Below, in pieces: positions 25,617-37,233 of a stretch of DNA of 64,000 nucleotides. The translations under genes and the position numbers were made by a program. The notes below the pieces were generated by a model. The model was not told the origin of the DNA. It saw only the letters and a program-made list of their open reading frames with translations, and did no database searches. This stretch comes from Klebsormidium nitens. Its lineage: Eukaryota > Streptophyta > Klebsormidiophyceae > Klebsormidiales > Klebsormidiaceae. The stretch is taken from contig DF236983.1 of assembly GCA_000708835.1 (NCBI GenBank), positions 197,753 through 261,752 of the forward strand. Direction: 5' to 3'. Position 1 is the first letter of the stretch. Each line of letters starts with the position of its first letter.

Positions 25617-28600
25617 TCACGGATACCAGTGTCCATGATAGAACGGCCCTGTCGGCTGATCCAAAGAGAACCCCAACTCGCCCTCCACCCCAACCTGCTC
25701 CAGCCGCTTTTTTGCCCCCATGTACTCCCAGAGATACCGACCGACGTGTGACGTCAGCGTTGCGACGACGTAGTCAGAGACCTGAGCCATGACGTAGAGC
25801 GTCGCCACGAAGTGCTCCTGAAGCTCGGCCTTGATCTCGGGGGGCACTTGGTCGTGGCCGTGGTACTCTTCGATGGCGGACCGGTTGAGGAGGGAGTTGT
25901 ACATGATGCGCACGCCTTTGCGCAGGCCGAAGGCGGCCGGGTCGCGCACGATTCGCTGCAGGAGCTCCTCCGAGTCGCACTCGACGAAGACCTAAACGAA
26001 GATAGAGAAGACCTCAAGAGTTGCATCTTATGCTGGACGCAATTGTGTTCCGGCTGCTGCTTGATGTGCTTAGATTACTCTTTTCACCAAGACTGTGTTT
26101 CGAAGTTCACGACTTGAGCGTCTTGAATCAATGATCAACACCGTCTGGAATTGTTCTGTGTTACGGGAAGATCTGCTGGAAAGACTTCTGGACGGCAGGT
26201 AAATACTCACCAGTTCGGCTTGGCTACTTGGATTTTGGGGCAATTTGCGAAACTTTGAATTATAGTCATCATAGAGAAAACCCTTATTCATGATTGCTCC
26301 CGTACCGTAGGCCATAGATAACCTCTGCTCTTTTTCAGCTCGGTAATTGTCCTCCCGTACTCAGAGGGATCTCTGTACTGCCGGTGTTCCTCCCAGTAAG
26401 GATCTGCACGACCGGAGTGGAAGAGTTCTGATGCACTTCAGATATCGCGACGTACGACTTGTCCAAAGGGGTTCCTTCTAGCAGATGCATGGAAAGTGGC
26501 AGTGAGGCGAAGGGGTACTACTGCTGCCTTTGGGGCCACAACTCACAAGGATCGTTGTTTTTCGATGCAATTTGGTAGCTTTCATGACTGACCTTCTGTC
26601 ATCTTGTCGACTCTGCGGATGTGCAGGCTAACAATTGGAGACTCTACGTCTGGATATTGGGCCATGATCGTCTCTGCGATGCTCTTGATCCTTGGCACCG
26701 GTTTCGTCATCCACTTTGCGATGACGGAAAACAGCATGAAGACCTGCGAAAAGTGAAGATCAGCCCGTGAACTTCCTCAAGCTTTCCAAAAGTGTCTACA
26801 TTCCGTTCGACAGCCGTTAGAAACCAACAATCTTTTGTTTTATGCATTATCCTTCTGCATTTTCCTTCTGCTCGCGCTCCGGCTTGCCAGATATGAAGTT
26901 AAGAGATTCAGAGCACGCACTTGAAGAAGGTGCTCATGACCGGGTACGATAAGTGGGCTGCGTTTGCCCTTGCTGAACAGTCCGGTACCGAAGAACAGGA
27001 ATGGGAACAAGACTCACTCTTTGAACTGACGTACTAGTGTACGGATCCCCTCCACCTTCCATGTAAACTGCGCCGGTTGCGACCAGATCCTCCCATAGTC
27101 CTGCCGGAGCTACATCTTCCCAAGTACCTGCCGAGATCCGAAAGATTGCAATTGACAGCACAGAATATAAGCACCTAAAATAAACAACAATCGTAGTTTT
27201 CGGTCAAGCGTTCCATCAAGCAAAACATGCGACCTGTACATCAGCCAGACTCTCGACAGAACCGGCCTTCAAAGAGGAGCTACTATGATGCTCATCCATC
27301 ATCCTTACCAGGCCAGCTTCTCAGCGTACCACTTCTGACCACTTGAAAAGCCTCTGTTTCAGCTCTTACTTCAGGGTTCCTGGCAGAAGAGTGCACTATT
27401 AGTGAAAACTTCAAGAGTTGATCATATGCCAAACAGATGTACGTGTATGCTCCTGATGAACGCGCGATGTAAGCTCGCGCGGACTCCAAATCCGGGATTC
27501 ATTGCACGAAATCATAAAGCACCGGGGTTTCTGCGCAGACCTTATTGAAAACGTTACATGCCTGACTTGAAAATCAGGCATCTTCTGACCTTGAGAATCC
27601 GATTCTATTCCTATTGGTCAGAAGTGAAACATGGCTCACCAGAAGGGCCAGTCGTCTAGCTTCCCAAAAGTTGAGCTCTGTCGGGGCTGATCTCCAAGCT
27701 CGCACCTTGTCACGTTGAAGAAGCTGGCAGCACGGAAAAGTTTTGGTCAGAAATTATGGTGAGTGTTGAAGAGATGCTGGTAAAGCTTGCAAATCAGGCG
27801 CCTCCAAAACAGCACAAGGAAAAGCTAGCAGAGGACAAGGAAAGAAGTCTGTTGTCAAAGAGGGACAGAGGATGCATGCGAACCAACTGATGGTCTTGTC
27901 GCTGCATCCGTCCCATGCAGCCGTTCTCCAAGGCTTTTTGGGGTCCACTTCTAGCCCTTGGAAGACGACCGTCCTGTTCGTTTGGAGGCCGACGACTAGG
28001 GCGCGGATGGCAGCGTTGAAATTCCACATCAACCCAGAGACGTCAGAGTCCACCACGAGCCACTTGTTCTGGGAGCAGGCTTTTGGATGCTGGATTGCAT
28101 CGAGGCGCTTCTCAATGTAGGCTTCAGCATCTGTTGGGAGGGTTGAATGCAGGTCACTTCTATCTGCGAAAGGCTTCTTATCTTTTCTCGCGCAAGGCAT
28201 AACGTTGCAACATTTTGGTTTCAACCTAAGATTATGCATAGACCGTTTCTAATACGGTGCCTGCAACGCTCACCTTCCGTCCAGCGCAAAGCCTTGGTCG
28301 CGAACTCTGAAGCTTCGACTGCCTTGTCCTGCTGCTTCTGGTCAGGGTTGATTTTCGAGGTAGAGTTGACATCAGCCTTTTTCAAGGACGAGGTATCAAT
28401 GTCATGCGTATATCCGATGAAGTCAGTGTTCTTCATATCTGTTGATCGATGTGTATTTCCAGTTCCTCGCTCCTCCTCCCGCTTCCTTCCGTGTGGCCGG
28501 CCCCTTATAAGGTCAAGCTGTTCATGGTCATACTGAATAATTTCTGTTGGAGGAAAAGGATTCAATGATTCCTCAGAACTTTGTTGATCAAGTGGTTCTG

Positions 28601-28964
28601 CAAACAGGCTTGAAAAGGGATCTTCGAGGTCCACTGTGTTGACGCTTGTTTCAAGTTTCCCATCCTTCCTTCCTTTGGATCTATGTCCGTTTAGTTGAAG
28701 ATCCGAGCGAATGTAATTCATCAGGCTGGGTCTTCTGACATGGATAATCTCTGGTAGTTCAGACACTGGAGACTCCTTTTTTGTGCCACCTTTTGCCGTT
28801 GTCAAGTTTCGATACAGCGCGGGGCTCATCGTCATCACGACAAGAAGCATGCCTAGTAAAGCAAGAAGCCTTCCATGCAATAAGAGTGCTCTGAGAGAGA
28901 AGGGCGCCATCGCGCGCGAGAGAATCTCAGCTTGCTCCCTTGAGGTTGTGCGGAAGAAGAGCAT
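25617..28964 (-). CDS. FUT8-like alpha-1,6-fucosyltransferase (GT23 family), Golgi type II membrane protein
   Basis: Six exons join in phase (28964-28274, 28163-27867, 27127-27018, 26743-26593, 26427-26306, 25991-25617) into 581 residues. A short cytosolic N-terminus is followed by a signal-anchor helix (LLALLGMLLVVM, about 34-52) and a stem of about 180 polar residues, the layout of Golgi glycosyltransferases. The catalytic part has HPKACSQNKWLV, matching the Cys-containing start of the FUT8 GT domain. It also has LHIRRVDKM (about 406-414), equivalent to the FUT8 HVRRTDKV donor-binding motif, and VATLTSHVGRYLWE, equivalent to its TFSSQVCRVAYE motif. Known members transfer fucose from GDP-fucose to N-glycan cores or chito-oligomers (NodZ). 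The C-terminal SH3 domain of animal FUT8 is absent. The donor chosen after exon 5 (GTACGG) and the exon 2-3 join are the least certain; an extra small exon could lie between 27867 and 27127. Confidence 0.8.
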
Positions 28965-29263
28965 TCGTGAACATGGAAGTGGAGTATCGAATGATGCTGC
29001 ACTGACTAAGATACCCTGACTTCATGAGGAGAATGTCATTGGTGAGTCGCTCTGTTGGACGGGCTTGCTCCAGAATCCTTCGTCAATCTGGTTCTGACGT
29101 CATTGTTTTGACTGAGGGGAGCTACTGCTTGTTTGCCTGCCAGCTTGTAATTAGCGTTGAGCCCGAGCGTCCTCGACGACGTCACTGACAAATCCAAGAG
29201 ATTTTAAATGCGAGGTCGCACTAAGATTTGTAATCTTAAACCCTGCCGATCACGTCCAAGACC
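28965..29263. promoter_or_regulatory. Divergent intergenic region, fucosyltransferase / F-box gene
   Basis: Fewer than 300 bases separate the two divergent start codons, the tightest pair in the window. No element was recognised. Confidence 0.35.
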
Positions 29264-30652
29264 ATGCAAAACCCCTTCGGACAAACGGGCACGTCACGCG
29301 GCCGGCCGCGTCTCAGCAGGCCGACCGAACAAAGCGGTCAAAGGCAACATTTGTGTGAACAAACTCTTGAGTCTCAGCTTGAAAGCAAACAGCCTCTGTC
29401 GCCTGTAAAGATGGGCCGCATGGGAGCCTGCATCGCAGCATCGGGTTTTATCGGGTTGTGCTTTTGCTGGGGTCGGTCAAGTTGCCTTGGAATTAAGCAA
29501 AGTCCGTCTCAAAGCAGGATTGAGGACTTCAGACAGAAGACGGAAGCGGCGGCCCTGATGAATGACTTCTCTCTGCCAAAACGGTCTGGAAATGGCAGCA
29601 CGCGTGCGTGCGAGCTGCCTGCTCCAGGTATTCATGAAAGCGTAGAAGAGACGGAGAGTAGCGAAGCATCTCAGAGTAGGGGTAACCAAACCGTTCAAGA
29701 GAAGACGGAGTTGGCTGCTCCAGTGAACCTGAGTCCTGTGACATCGGGGGAGCCTGAAACTCACACACATCTTTACGGGGAAATCGAAAATAGAAATAGT
29801 GAAAAAGAGCTGACAACTAGTATATCCCTCTTGAACAAACCACCTGACTCAGCCGCCTCGGTGGAACATGTCGTAGGATCTTCTCCACAATTGGAGTCTT
29901 CAAACGAAACAGAAAGTTGTACGCGCTCGTACGTCCCGACTCCTTTGGGAAGGGAAAAGGCAGCGGATTCTTACAGAGCAACGTCCTCTGTGGCATCCGA
30001 CTTTCAGAGTCTTCCTCTGGAATTGCAAGAAGGCATCCTGAGAATTGCACTTAGCCAGGAAGGAGCTTGGGATCGTGCTTGGTTAACCCCTGGAACTCTA
30101 CGATCCTGCAGGCTTGTCTGCAAGGCCTGGCTGGACGTTTGCAAGAGGCAAACAAGGATCGTCACGATCGAATATGATTCTGATCAGCACTATGACGCGA
30201 AAAGGAATGTCTATTTTGGCAGCAACTTCCACGGCTTTCATGTAATCTTTCGAATCACAAACTCCGTCTTTGTAAGGGTATCCACGCGGGGCCGCAAACA
30301 TTGGGGAAGCTTGGCGGTACAATTTCGAGATCTGGGGGGACACCTCTGCACTTTCGAACAATGGTTTGAGACTCGACATGAAGCCATCATAGCTCATGCC
30401 AAGACCAGTGGACGCTGCTACACAGACTCGGCCGACGATTGTGCACCTAATGAATGTAACTCTCTCAGAGTAGAGGCTCAGGGGATCAGGGTTTTGTTCT
30501 CGTCGTGGGGCAGAAGGCACGTAAAACAACTTGCTCTCTGCTTCCAAGGCTGCTGTAAAATGCACGAACACGTCTGTGGTCGATGTACCAGCGCCGGGTT
30601 GTCCTCGCTTTGGTCCATCTCCGGGCTGTCATCAGAGCTAAGTGCCTGCTAA
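29264..30652 (+). CDS. F-box domain protein
   Basis: A single open frame encodes 462 residues. An F-box-like motif lies at about 247-290 (FQSLPLELQEGILRIAL, then LRSCRLVCKAWLDVC), with the Leu-Pro start and the RLVCKAW end typical of plant F-boxes. F-boxes bind SKP1 to place a substrate receptor in an SCF ubiquitin ligase. The part before it is long, Ser/Glu-rich and probably disordered. A hydrophobic patch near residue 50 (GACIAASGFIGLCFCW) may be a membrane anchor or mark a downstream start. The part after the F-box (about 170 residues) has no LRR or Kelch repeat I can recognise. It has beta-like segments (HVIFRITNSVFVRV) and several Cys and His near the end. An intron near the 3' end cannot be excluded. 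Confidence 0.72.
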   Translation: MQNPFGQTGTSRGRPRLSRPTEQSGQRQHLCEQTLESQLESKQPLSPVKMGRMGACIAASGFIGLCFCWGRSSCLGIKQSPSQSRIEDFRQKTEAAALMNDFSLPKRSGNGSTRACELPAPGIHESVEETESSEASQSRGNQTVQEKTELAAPVNLSPVTSGEPETHTHLYGEIENRNSEKELTTSISLLNKPPDSAASVEHVVGSSPQLESSNETESCTRSYVPTPLGREKAADSYRATSSVASDFQSLPLELQEGILRIALSQEGAWDRAWLTPGTLRSCRLVCKAWLDVCKRQTRIVTIEYDSDQHYDAKRNVYFGSNFHGFHVIFRITNSVFVRVSTRGRKHWGSLAVQFRDLGGHLCTFEQWFETRHEAIIAHAKTSGRCYTDSADDCAPNECNSLRVEAQGIRVLFSSWGRRHVKQLALCFQGCCKMHEHVCGRCTSAGLSSLWSISGLSSELSAC

Positions 30653-31866
30653 ATGGTCATGCAGCGGCTTGTCCTTAGACGGATGCCCTAAGAGCTTAGG
30701 ATTTTAGACCAGGCAGGTCCACTCGCAGTCCGAGTAGGTAAGGCGCGACGTCGACTTCTGACTTCGATATCGATATGCAGAATAATTTGCACAGGAATAG
30801 GAAGCTTCTACAAAGCTCGAAACTCTTTTCAATCAAGCTTATCGATATGCAGAATAATTTGCACAGGAATAGGAAGCTTCTACAAAGCTCGAAACTCTTT
30901 CCAATCAAGCTCAGGTGATCAATTATGTACATATCAGAGGCAGTGGATGTGAGCTTGCTGATTGATGGGGGATTGATTTCAAAAGCGTGTGCGAAGAGTC
31001 GAGATGCTGAACTGCTGCACACAGTCGAGCCGACAAAGCTGCAATAGCATCAGACGCATATATACATCGGCCCGCAGAAACGTTTGCAAGATCGGATTCT
31101 GCGACAGCCACGCATAAGTACATGTGCTGCAGCTTACTCTGTGGGCTACGCGGCTTTGCTGCCGTAAAATCATGAACAAGCTTCATCATAGGAGGATTTA
31201 TGATACATATACATGACTTGATAAAGAAAGTCTATCGATGGGCGGCCACTACTATGTATTTGTTATGCAGATGTGTGGTACAAGTCAACTTCTTCGAAAG
31301 CTGAAACATGACCTGTCGTTGCCCACATTGCACAACGTCAAACGTCAGCAGCATCTCTGGCACAGAAAATTCTCCTGATGAGCACTCCCGGAGTGCTCCC
31401 ATGAGGCTTCAGAATTTCAGAATCAGACTACCGAGGGGACTACCCTGGTACCCCTTGACGTCAAGCTGATAGCGACGTTATACAAGAGCTTGAAAACAAT
31501 ACGATCTCGGACCAACGAAGGAGCGATCGCCTTGCCCTCCTTTACACGAACTACAACTCTCGTTAATTCTTTGGCATGTCAGCATACAGTTGCATCTCAT
31601 CAATGCACTGATGTCTCTTTTCGTATTTGCGCTAGCCAGATGGGCGTTGGGCTTCTCATGGCACACATATATGAATGTCGATCGTAGGTATCTCAAGGCT
31701 ATGCCCGTGCTTTGTTCCGCAGCTTGAAAGCGTGAGGAACGAGCCTGGAAAGCATGGATCTCGATGGGATCCCCCGTCGCCACACGACGCGCCCGCGGTT
31801 TCAGCATCCGATCTAGTTCAATGTTGTCGCGCGGTAACGCATGGATCGCCACGGTAATGGACGCTC
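30653..31866. other. Intergenic, no gene seen apart from the tandem duplication
   Basis: This stretch lies between the F-box stop and the PHIP1 start. It is A/T-richer than coding sequence and should include the PHIP1 promoter. No further feature was recognised. Confidence 0.45.
30769..30911. repeat. 72-bp direct tandem duplication
   Basis: Two adjacent copies start at 30769 and 30841. They match except for one substitution (CTTTTCAATC against CTTTCCAATC) and the last bases. No open frame or known motif is included. Near identity implies a recent event. Confidence 0.9.
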
Positions 31867-31929
31867 ATGCCCCTGTATGCAGTGCGTGTGAGGGATAATG
31901 TGACTGAGCTGCCCTACGGTGAGGTAGAA

Positions 31930-34900
31930 ATGGCGCCCACGAAGAGGAAGGCGCTGAGCAACCACCCCCAAGAAATGAAGCGAAGGCGAAGCGTGGAGAA
32001 AAGTACTGACCCTGCATTGCGGCAGACTGCTCCTTTGGCTAACGGCCGGCGGAAAGTGTCTTCACCCGAGCTTGAGTCCAGCTCTTCAAGTTCGATGGGA
32101 GAGGAAAAAGAGGAAAGCGAACCCGAGAGCTCAGAGGAGCCAGCTCAGTCCGGAAGCTCAGGTGGTGGCGAGGAGAGTGATGATAATGGCCGCCAGAGCA
32201 GCGAGGAGACAATCAGCGGTGATGTCTCTGGGGCATCATCCGGTGATGACGAAAAGAGGTCTATGGCGACCAGCGATTCTGAGGAGGGTTCAGGTGAGTG
32301 CAGCTTTGTCTGTGCTTTCACGAAGGGCTTTGGAAAACCAGTAGTACTCTGGCAAGTGAAAAGCATGTTACACCACCTTTTTACTAAACGTGGTGCCTTG
32401 AACTGCGTGCATTCTGTACCTTTGATGCACTTTCTTATTTCGCAACATTTTAGTTGAGCTGATGCTCATGAGGTGCCTCTCTTTGGATTCTAAGTTGTTA
32501 GACATGCATAGATTAGCAGCAGCCCATCATGAATGCATTTTGACGACGCTTGAGTTTTTATCTATCCTGAGAGCGAAATGGCGGTGTGGCAAGAGCTAGG
32601 CCGGTCTACATTGTGGGGATCTTGATTATCATTTGCACCATCTTGTCTCTTCTATTGCTGTGAAGCAGCTTTTTGCTTCTTAACACACGTCAGCGCGTAA
32701 ACATGTCACTGCTGGAGATCTTAGCATCAAGCAAGCAGAGACTTAAAGTACTCTGATGGGACTTCACAACTGACCAGTTAGCAGGTTCTGACGTTGCGTG
32801 CTGAAATCAAAAACAAAAGCTGGTGGTGGTTGTCAGCGCCAAGCTCCCTTTCCTAGAAGGCGCCTTAGCGCGCACTTGGCATAGTTCTTCAGCCCCATTT
32901 CAAAGCTTGTCCAGCTCTTGACAAAGGTCAACTGATGGAGGTAGAGAAACCAGTTTTTGAAGGTTCTTTTAGTCGCACAGTGCTGTCGTTTGGACAGTAT
33001 GCTGCTGAGAGACCAAGAGACTCTTTAAACACACCATAATATTGTGCAGCATTGCAAATCAAGCATCATCTAGCTCTCAAACTGCGTTCTAAGCAGAGAA
33101 CACTTCCTTCCTGCAGGCCAGTCTAGTGAAACAGGCTCAGAGCCCGAAAAAGGGCTGGCTGAGAAACGAGAGGCCCTAGCGGCGGCGCTGGCGGCTGCAC
33201 AAGTGGTGATGAAAGCTGACGTCAAGGCAGGGGCGGAGATCCTGAAAGCGGCCTCGAGGCTCGCTGAGGAGATTGACGGGATGGAGCAAAAGGAAGAGAC
33301 CAGTGGAAGCTCGGACAATGACGAAGTCGAAGGGGCTGATGCTGTATCAGAGTCCAGTCAAGAGGAAGCATCGTACTCTGAGTCAGGGTCAATTGAAAAG
33401 AGTGAAGCTAGTGAGAGTGGTGATTCGGAAGCGACCGATGGGGAGACGAGCTCTGGGGAGGCATCTGATGAGGACGGTTCAGATGGTTCGGAGAACTCAA
33501 AGAACCCAAGGAATCTGGCGAGCGAGTTTGAGAGGGCGAATACTGATGATGAGGAAAGCAGCAGCGGAGAAGAGTCAGATGAGGACAAAAGCGAGGACCT
33601 GGTTGAGAGGACGGAAGATTCTGATGCCGAATCCAGCGGGTCGGAAGGAAGTGAAGTTTCGGAGGAAAAAGCATCTGACAGGGAGAAGCGCGCAGCCGGA
33701 GAGAGCCGCACTTCAGAGGACGAAATGTCAGAGGAAGCGGAAGGGTCTGACGACAGTGAAGCTTCAGAAACATCTCACGAAGGAAGCTCAGACAAAGAGG
33801 ACGAGTCTAATGCTAGCGAAAGCTTGCGAGCGTCAGCCGAGTCTGATGAAGAGGGCGATAAGGGGTCTGAGAGTGGGGACGAGAGCAATGGGGAGTCTGG
33901 GGGCTCTGATGAGGAGGGTCACGGGGCCGCAAAGGGAGCCTTGAATGGTGGGGGGGAGAAGGGAGCCCTGGAGCTTGGGAAGCGGAAGGAGAGGGATACA
34001 ATGGATGGGGAGACCAGGTGCGTAGAGGGTTGTTTGTTACAGAAGGTTACGTTCTGAGAAGTGGTCACGAGATGATTTCTTTTGCCAAAAACCGCTCTTG
34101 TGCACAGTCCTTCGAGGAAGGCAACATGAGGCCCCTCGAGTTCGTAATTTCCTCAGATCCGCAGCCGAGTTTGTGCCCTTGTGTACGAACAAACATGGTC
34201 CGGAAGAAGCTCTTCACCAGAGCGAGCTGGTTCGAAGATATCGCTTCCGCTTGATCGTTGCTGACCTTTCCGTGTAAGAGCACTGCGGCTGATAGGTGTG
34301 TTTGACAGGGTCTTTTCGCAATGACAGACACTCTCTGGGACCCGCTCTGCGTCTTGCATTTTTCCTCTGAGCTCTGGTGCTGAAGTCGGCAAAACTTGGG
34401 GCGAACAGGAGTCATTTGAGAACGCTCAGCTTGTTGCGGGGTTCGCAGGCACCAGAACGGCCCCCAAAGGTACCTCGATCGGGTCCAACATCCAATGGGA
34501 CAACTCTGAACTCAATTTATCATCGGTTTTTCCACCAACCCTGGAACTGCAGGCGGTGTACGCAAGCAGAGTGCAGTGCAAGGAGCGTACAAATGCACGG
34601 TGCCTTGCTAACAAACGGTATGAGTTGCATACCATTTCTCACTAGCTGCCGCTTTTTGAATAGGGCTGGACAGGTGGATCCGAAGCGCGTGTACGTCGGG
34701 GGCATGCCGTTTACAACGACTGAGGACGACATTCACCAGTACTTTGGCGAGTGCGGCACGATCGCAGACCTGGACTTCTGCACGTTTCCGGACACGGGCA
34801 ATTTCAACGGGATCTGCTTCATCACCTTCAAGGTAAGGTTTCTCAAGATATTGTCGATACTTTTCTGGACGGAGGTTAGAGTAAGCAAGTCAGGAGGACT

Positions 34901-37233
34901 TGTTTCGTTCTTTCTCTCCCCTCGAGGATTTCCGAAATCCTTTTCGACGTTTGTTTGCTGGGGTTGTTTTTAAAGCTGCGAGTGCACGGAATGTTTTGGG
35001 ACGCAGCAAGTGGGCGGTAGCTAGACGAGGCTTGTAGCAAAACCCTCCTCTGCCTCTGCTGACGCTATGTGGCACTAAATCTATGGGACGGGAGCCGGGG
35101 TTCCGCATCCATCCGTTCGCTTGAATTGGAAAAAAAGATTTGGGCAAGACAAAAGCTTCCGTGTTTAGAGGTTTGGGGAGATCAACGTGCTTGATTGGTG
35201 CCAGGGAGTGCGTGGTAGTCGGTCTGCCCCAGGTGTTGGCAAATTGAAGGATCGCTGTGCGCAACTTTCGGAATTAAGCAGGGCGGTTCTCGATCTTGCG
35301 TCACTCTATGGTATGAGAGGCAGCTCTTAGTTTGTCAGGAAAACCTTTCAAGGCACCAAAGTTGGCACTTCCCGAAAGAAGCGGTGGTTTTACGTCGTTC
35401 TTTACTGAGTTGCTTGTCCGAGATTCCCAAAGGTGGCGAGATTCTACGTTTGTGCGAGGCTGATCCCGTCGATTTTGTCTGCAGACTGAGGTGGCTGCGA
35501 AGAGGGCGCAAGCGTTGGACGGAGCCGAAATGTGAGCGCCGCACAGACGAACATGCTATCCAATTTCCTCTTCACGAAATCGAGAGCTGCTCGGTTGTCT
35601 GCTGAACTTTTTTATTGGTTCCAGCTCGTCCGCTGATGCGACGGAATCAGGCGCGTGGCAGCCTTGATGATGTAGAGTTCCAGCAGAAAAGTCCTGCAAT
35701 GCCTGAAGCCATCTTTGAGCAACTTCTGTTTCCTGAAACGGCTCAGAAGTGGCACTGCGAAAAGCTAAAGCTGGCCTTGTGTCACCGTTTAGGACGCTAT
35801 CTGAGCCAGACATGTTGCCCCACTCAGAGGCGTTTCAGTCTGCAGTTGGCGTCACTTTGAAACCAGAGTCGTAGTCTCCAATCCTCCATGTGGCATCTGT
35901 TTCTGAAGCCAGGTCCGTAATTTGCAGGGGCGGGCGGTTTCTGAAGGTCGCCCCGTGCAAGCCCAAGACGGCTCCGGCGGACGCCAAGAAGCCCCGATTC
36001 GAGGAGCCCCCCCCGCGGGCGCCCGGCTCGTTGCGCGCGTACATCGGCAACCTCGACTGGGGCATCGATGAGGCGATCCTGCGGGACTTTTTCTCGGGGT
36101 GCAACATCCGGGCGGTCAAGTGGGCGGAGGACAAGGACACCGGGCAGTTCAAGGGGTACGGCCACGTGGATTTCGAGGATGAATCATCGTTAGAGAAAGC
36201 GGTTAAAAAGAACCAGGAGCTGTGCCTCGGGCGCCCGATGAAGGTGGCGTACGCGGTGGCGTACGCGGTGGCGAGCAAAGGGGGGGTCCCTGGGGCGGGG
36301 CCTGCGGGGGGGGAGAAAACGAAGGGCGGGTGTTTTGTGTGCGGGGGGGAGGGGCACCGCTCGTTCGAGTGCCCGGAGAAACCCCCCGGGGGAAAGGGGC
36401 CGGCGAAGGGGTCGCAAGCGTGCTTTGTGTGCGGGGAAGAAGGGCACAAGTCATTTGAATGCCCAACGAAGAAAGGCGGGAAGAAAGCGAGGGCTAGCGC
36501 GGAACCCGAGGCGGCACCGGACGATAACCATGTGGTTGAGACGGAAGTGAAACCGGTGGGAGAGGGGTGTTTCGTCTGTGGCCAGGAAGGGCACCGGTCG
36601 TTTGAGTGCCCGGTTAAGATGGGCAGGGCTGCGGCCCCGGTACAAACCGCCGGGGAGACGTGCTTCGAGTGCGGACAGGCCGGACACAAATCGTACCAGT
36701 GTCCGCAAAAGAAGGCGAAGAGCGGCCGTAGCGGTATCCAAAGTGAGGGGCAGAGTAACGACGACACGTGCTTTGAGTGCGGACAGGTCGGACACAAATC
36801 GTACCAGTGTCCGCAAAAGAAGGAGAAGAGCGGCCGAAGCGCGCGCGAAAGTGGGAGGCAAGGTGATGACGACACGTGTTTCGTGTGTGGGGAGGTGGGG
36901 CACAAATCGTATCAATGTCCGTCCAAGGGGGCCGGAAAGCCAGCGGAAAAGGGAGGCGGGGAGCGGAACGCTAAGGTGGATAAGAGCAGTGACGCGTGCT
37001 TCGTGTGCGGACAAGAGGGGCATAAGTCGTACCAGTGCCCGCAGAAAGAGAAGAAGGTGGCGGGGACTGCAGAGCAGGTTTTGGCTCCAGTAGAACAGAT
37101 GGAGTCGAGACAAGACAGAGAAGTGAACGGGGTGAAGCTGGATAAGAGCGTCGATGCATGCTTCGTCTGTGGAAAGCCGGGGCATAAGTCGTTCCAATGC
37201 CCTTTGAAGCCAAAACGTGAACGGAAGACTTGA
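31930..37233 (+). CDS. PHIP1: PHIP1-like protein: acidic N-terminus, two RRMs, eight CCHC zinc knuckles
   Basis: Five exons join in phase (31930-32293, 33117-34017, 34664-34832, 35485-35531, 35928-37233) into 928 residues. An in-frame ATG at 31867 would add 21. Residues 1-420 are Ser/Glu/Asp-rich, nucleolin-like and probably phosphorylated, with Lys/Arg patches. RRM1 (about 428-505) has KRVYVGGMPF and GICFITFK as RNP2 and RNP1. RRM2 (about 528-603) has RAYIGNLDW and KGYGHVDF. The C-terminal exon carries eight CCHC knuckles of the form CFxCGxxGHxSxxC (about 628-920). Plant PHIP1 binds phragmoplastin and Rop GTPases and carries mRNA to the forming cell plate; RRM order and spacing match it. The large knuckle number is unusual. 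The knuckle exon is GC-rich and its antisense frames are open by composition only. Confidence 0.88.

Noticed and set aside
33358-34001. Open frames in all phases through the acidic PHIP1 exon
   Set aside because: Repetitive GAN/TCN codons leave few stops in any frame. Only the phase that joins the flanking exons and gives the Ser/Glu domain is kept.
36328-37203. Regularly spaced repeats reminiscent of a CRISPR-like array
   Set aside because: The units are in-frame zinc-knuckle codons with variable-length spacers in a eukaryotic gene.
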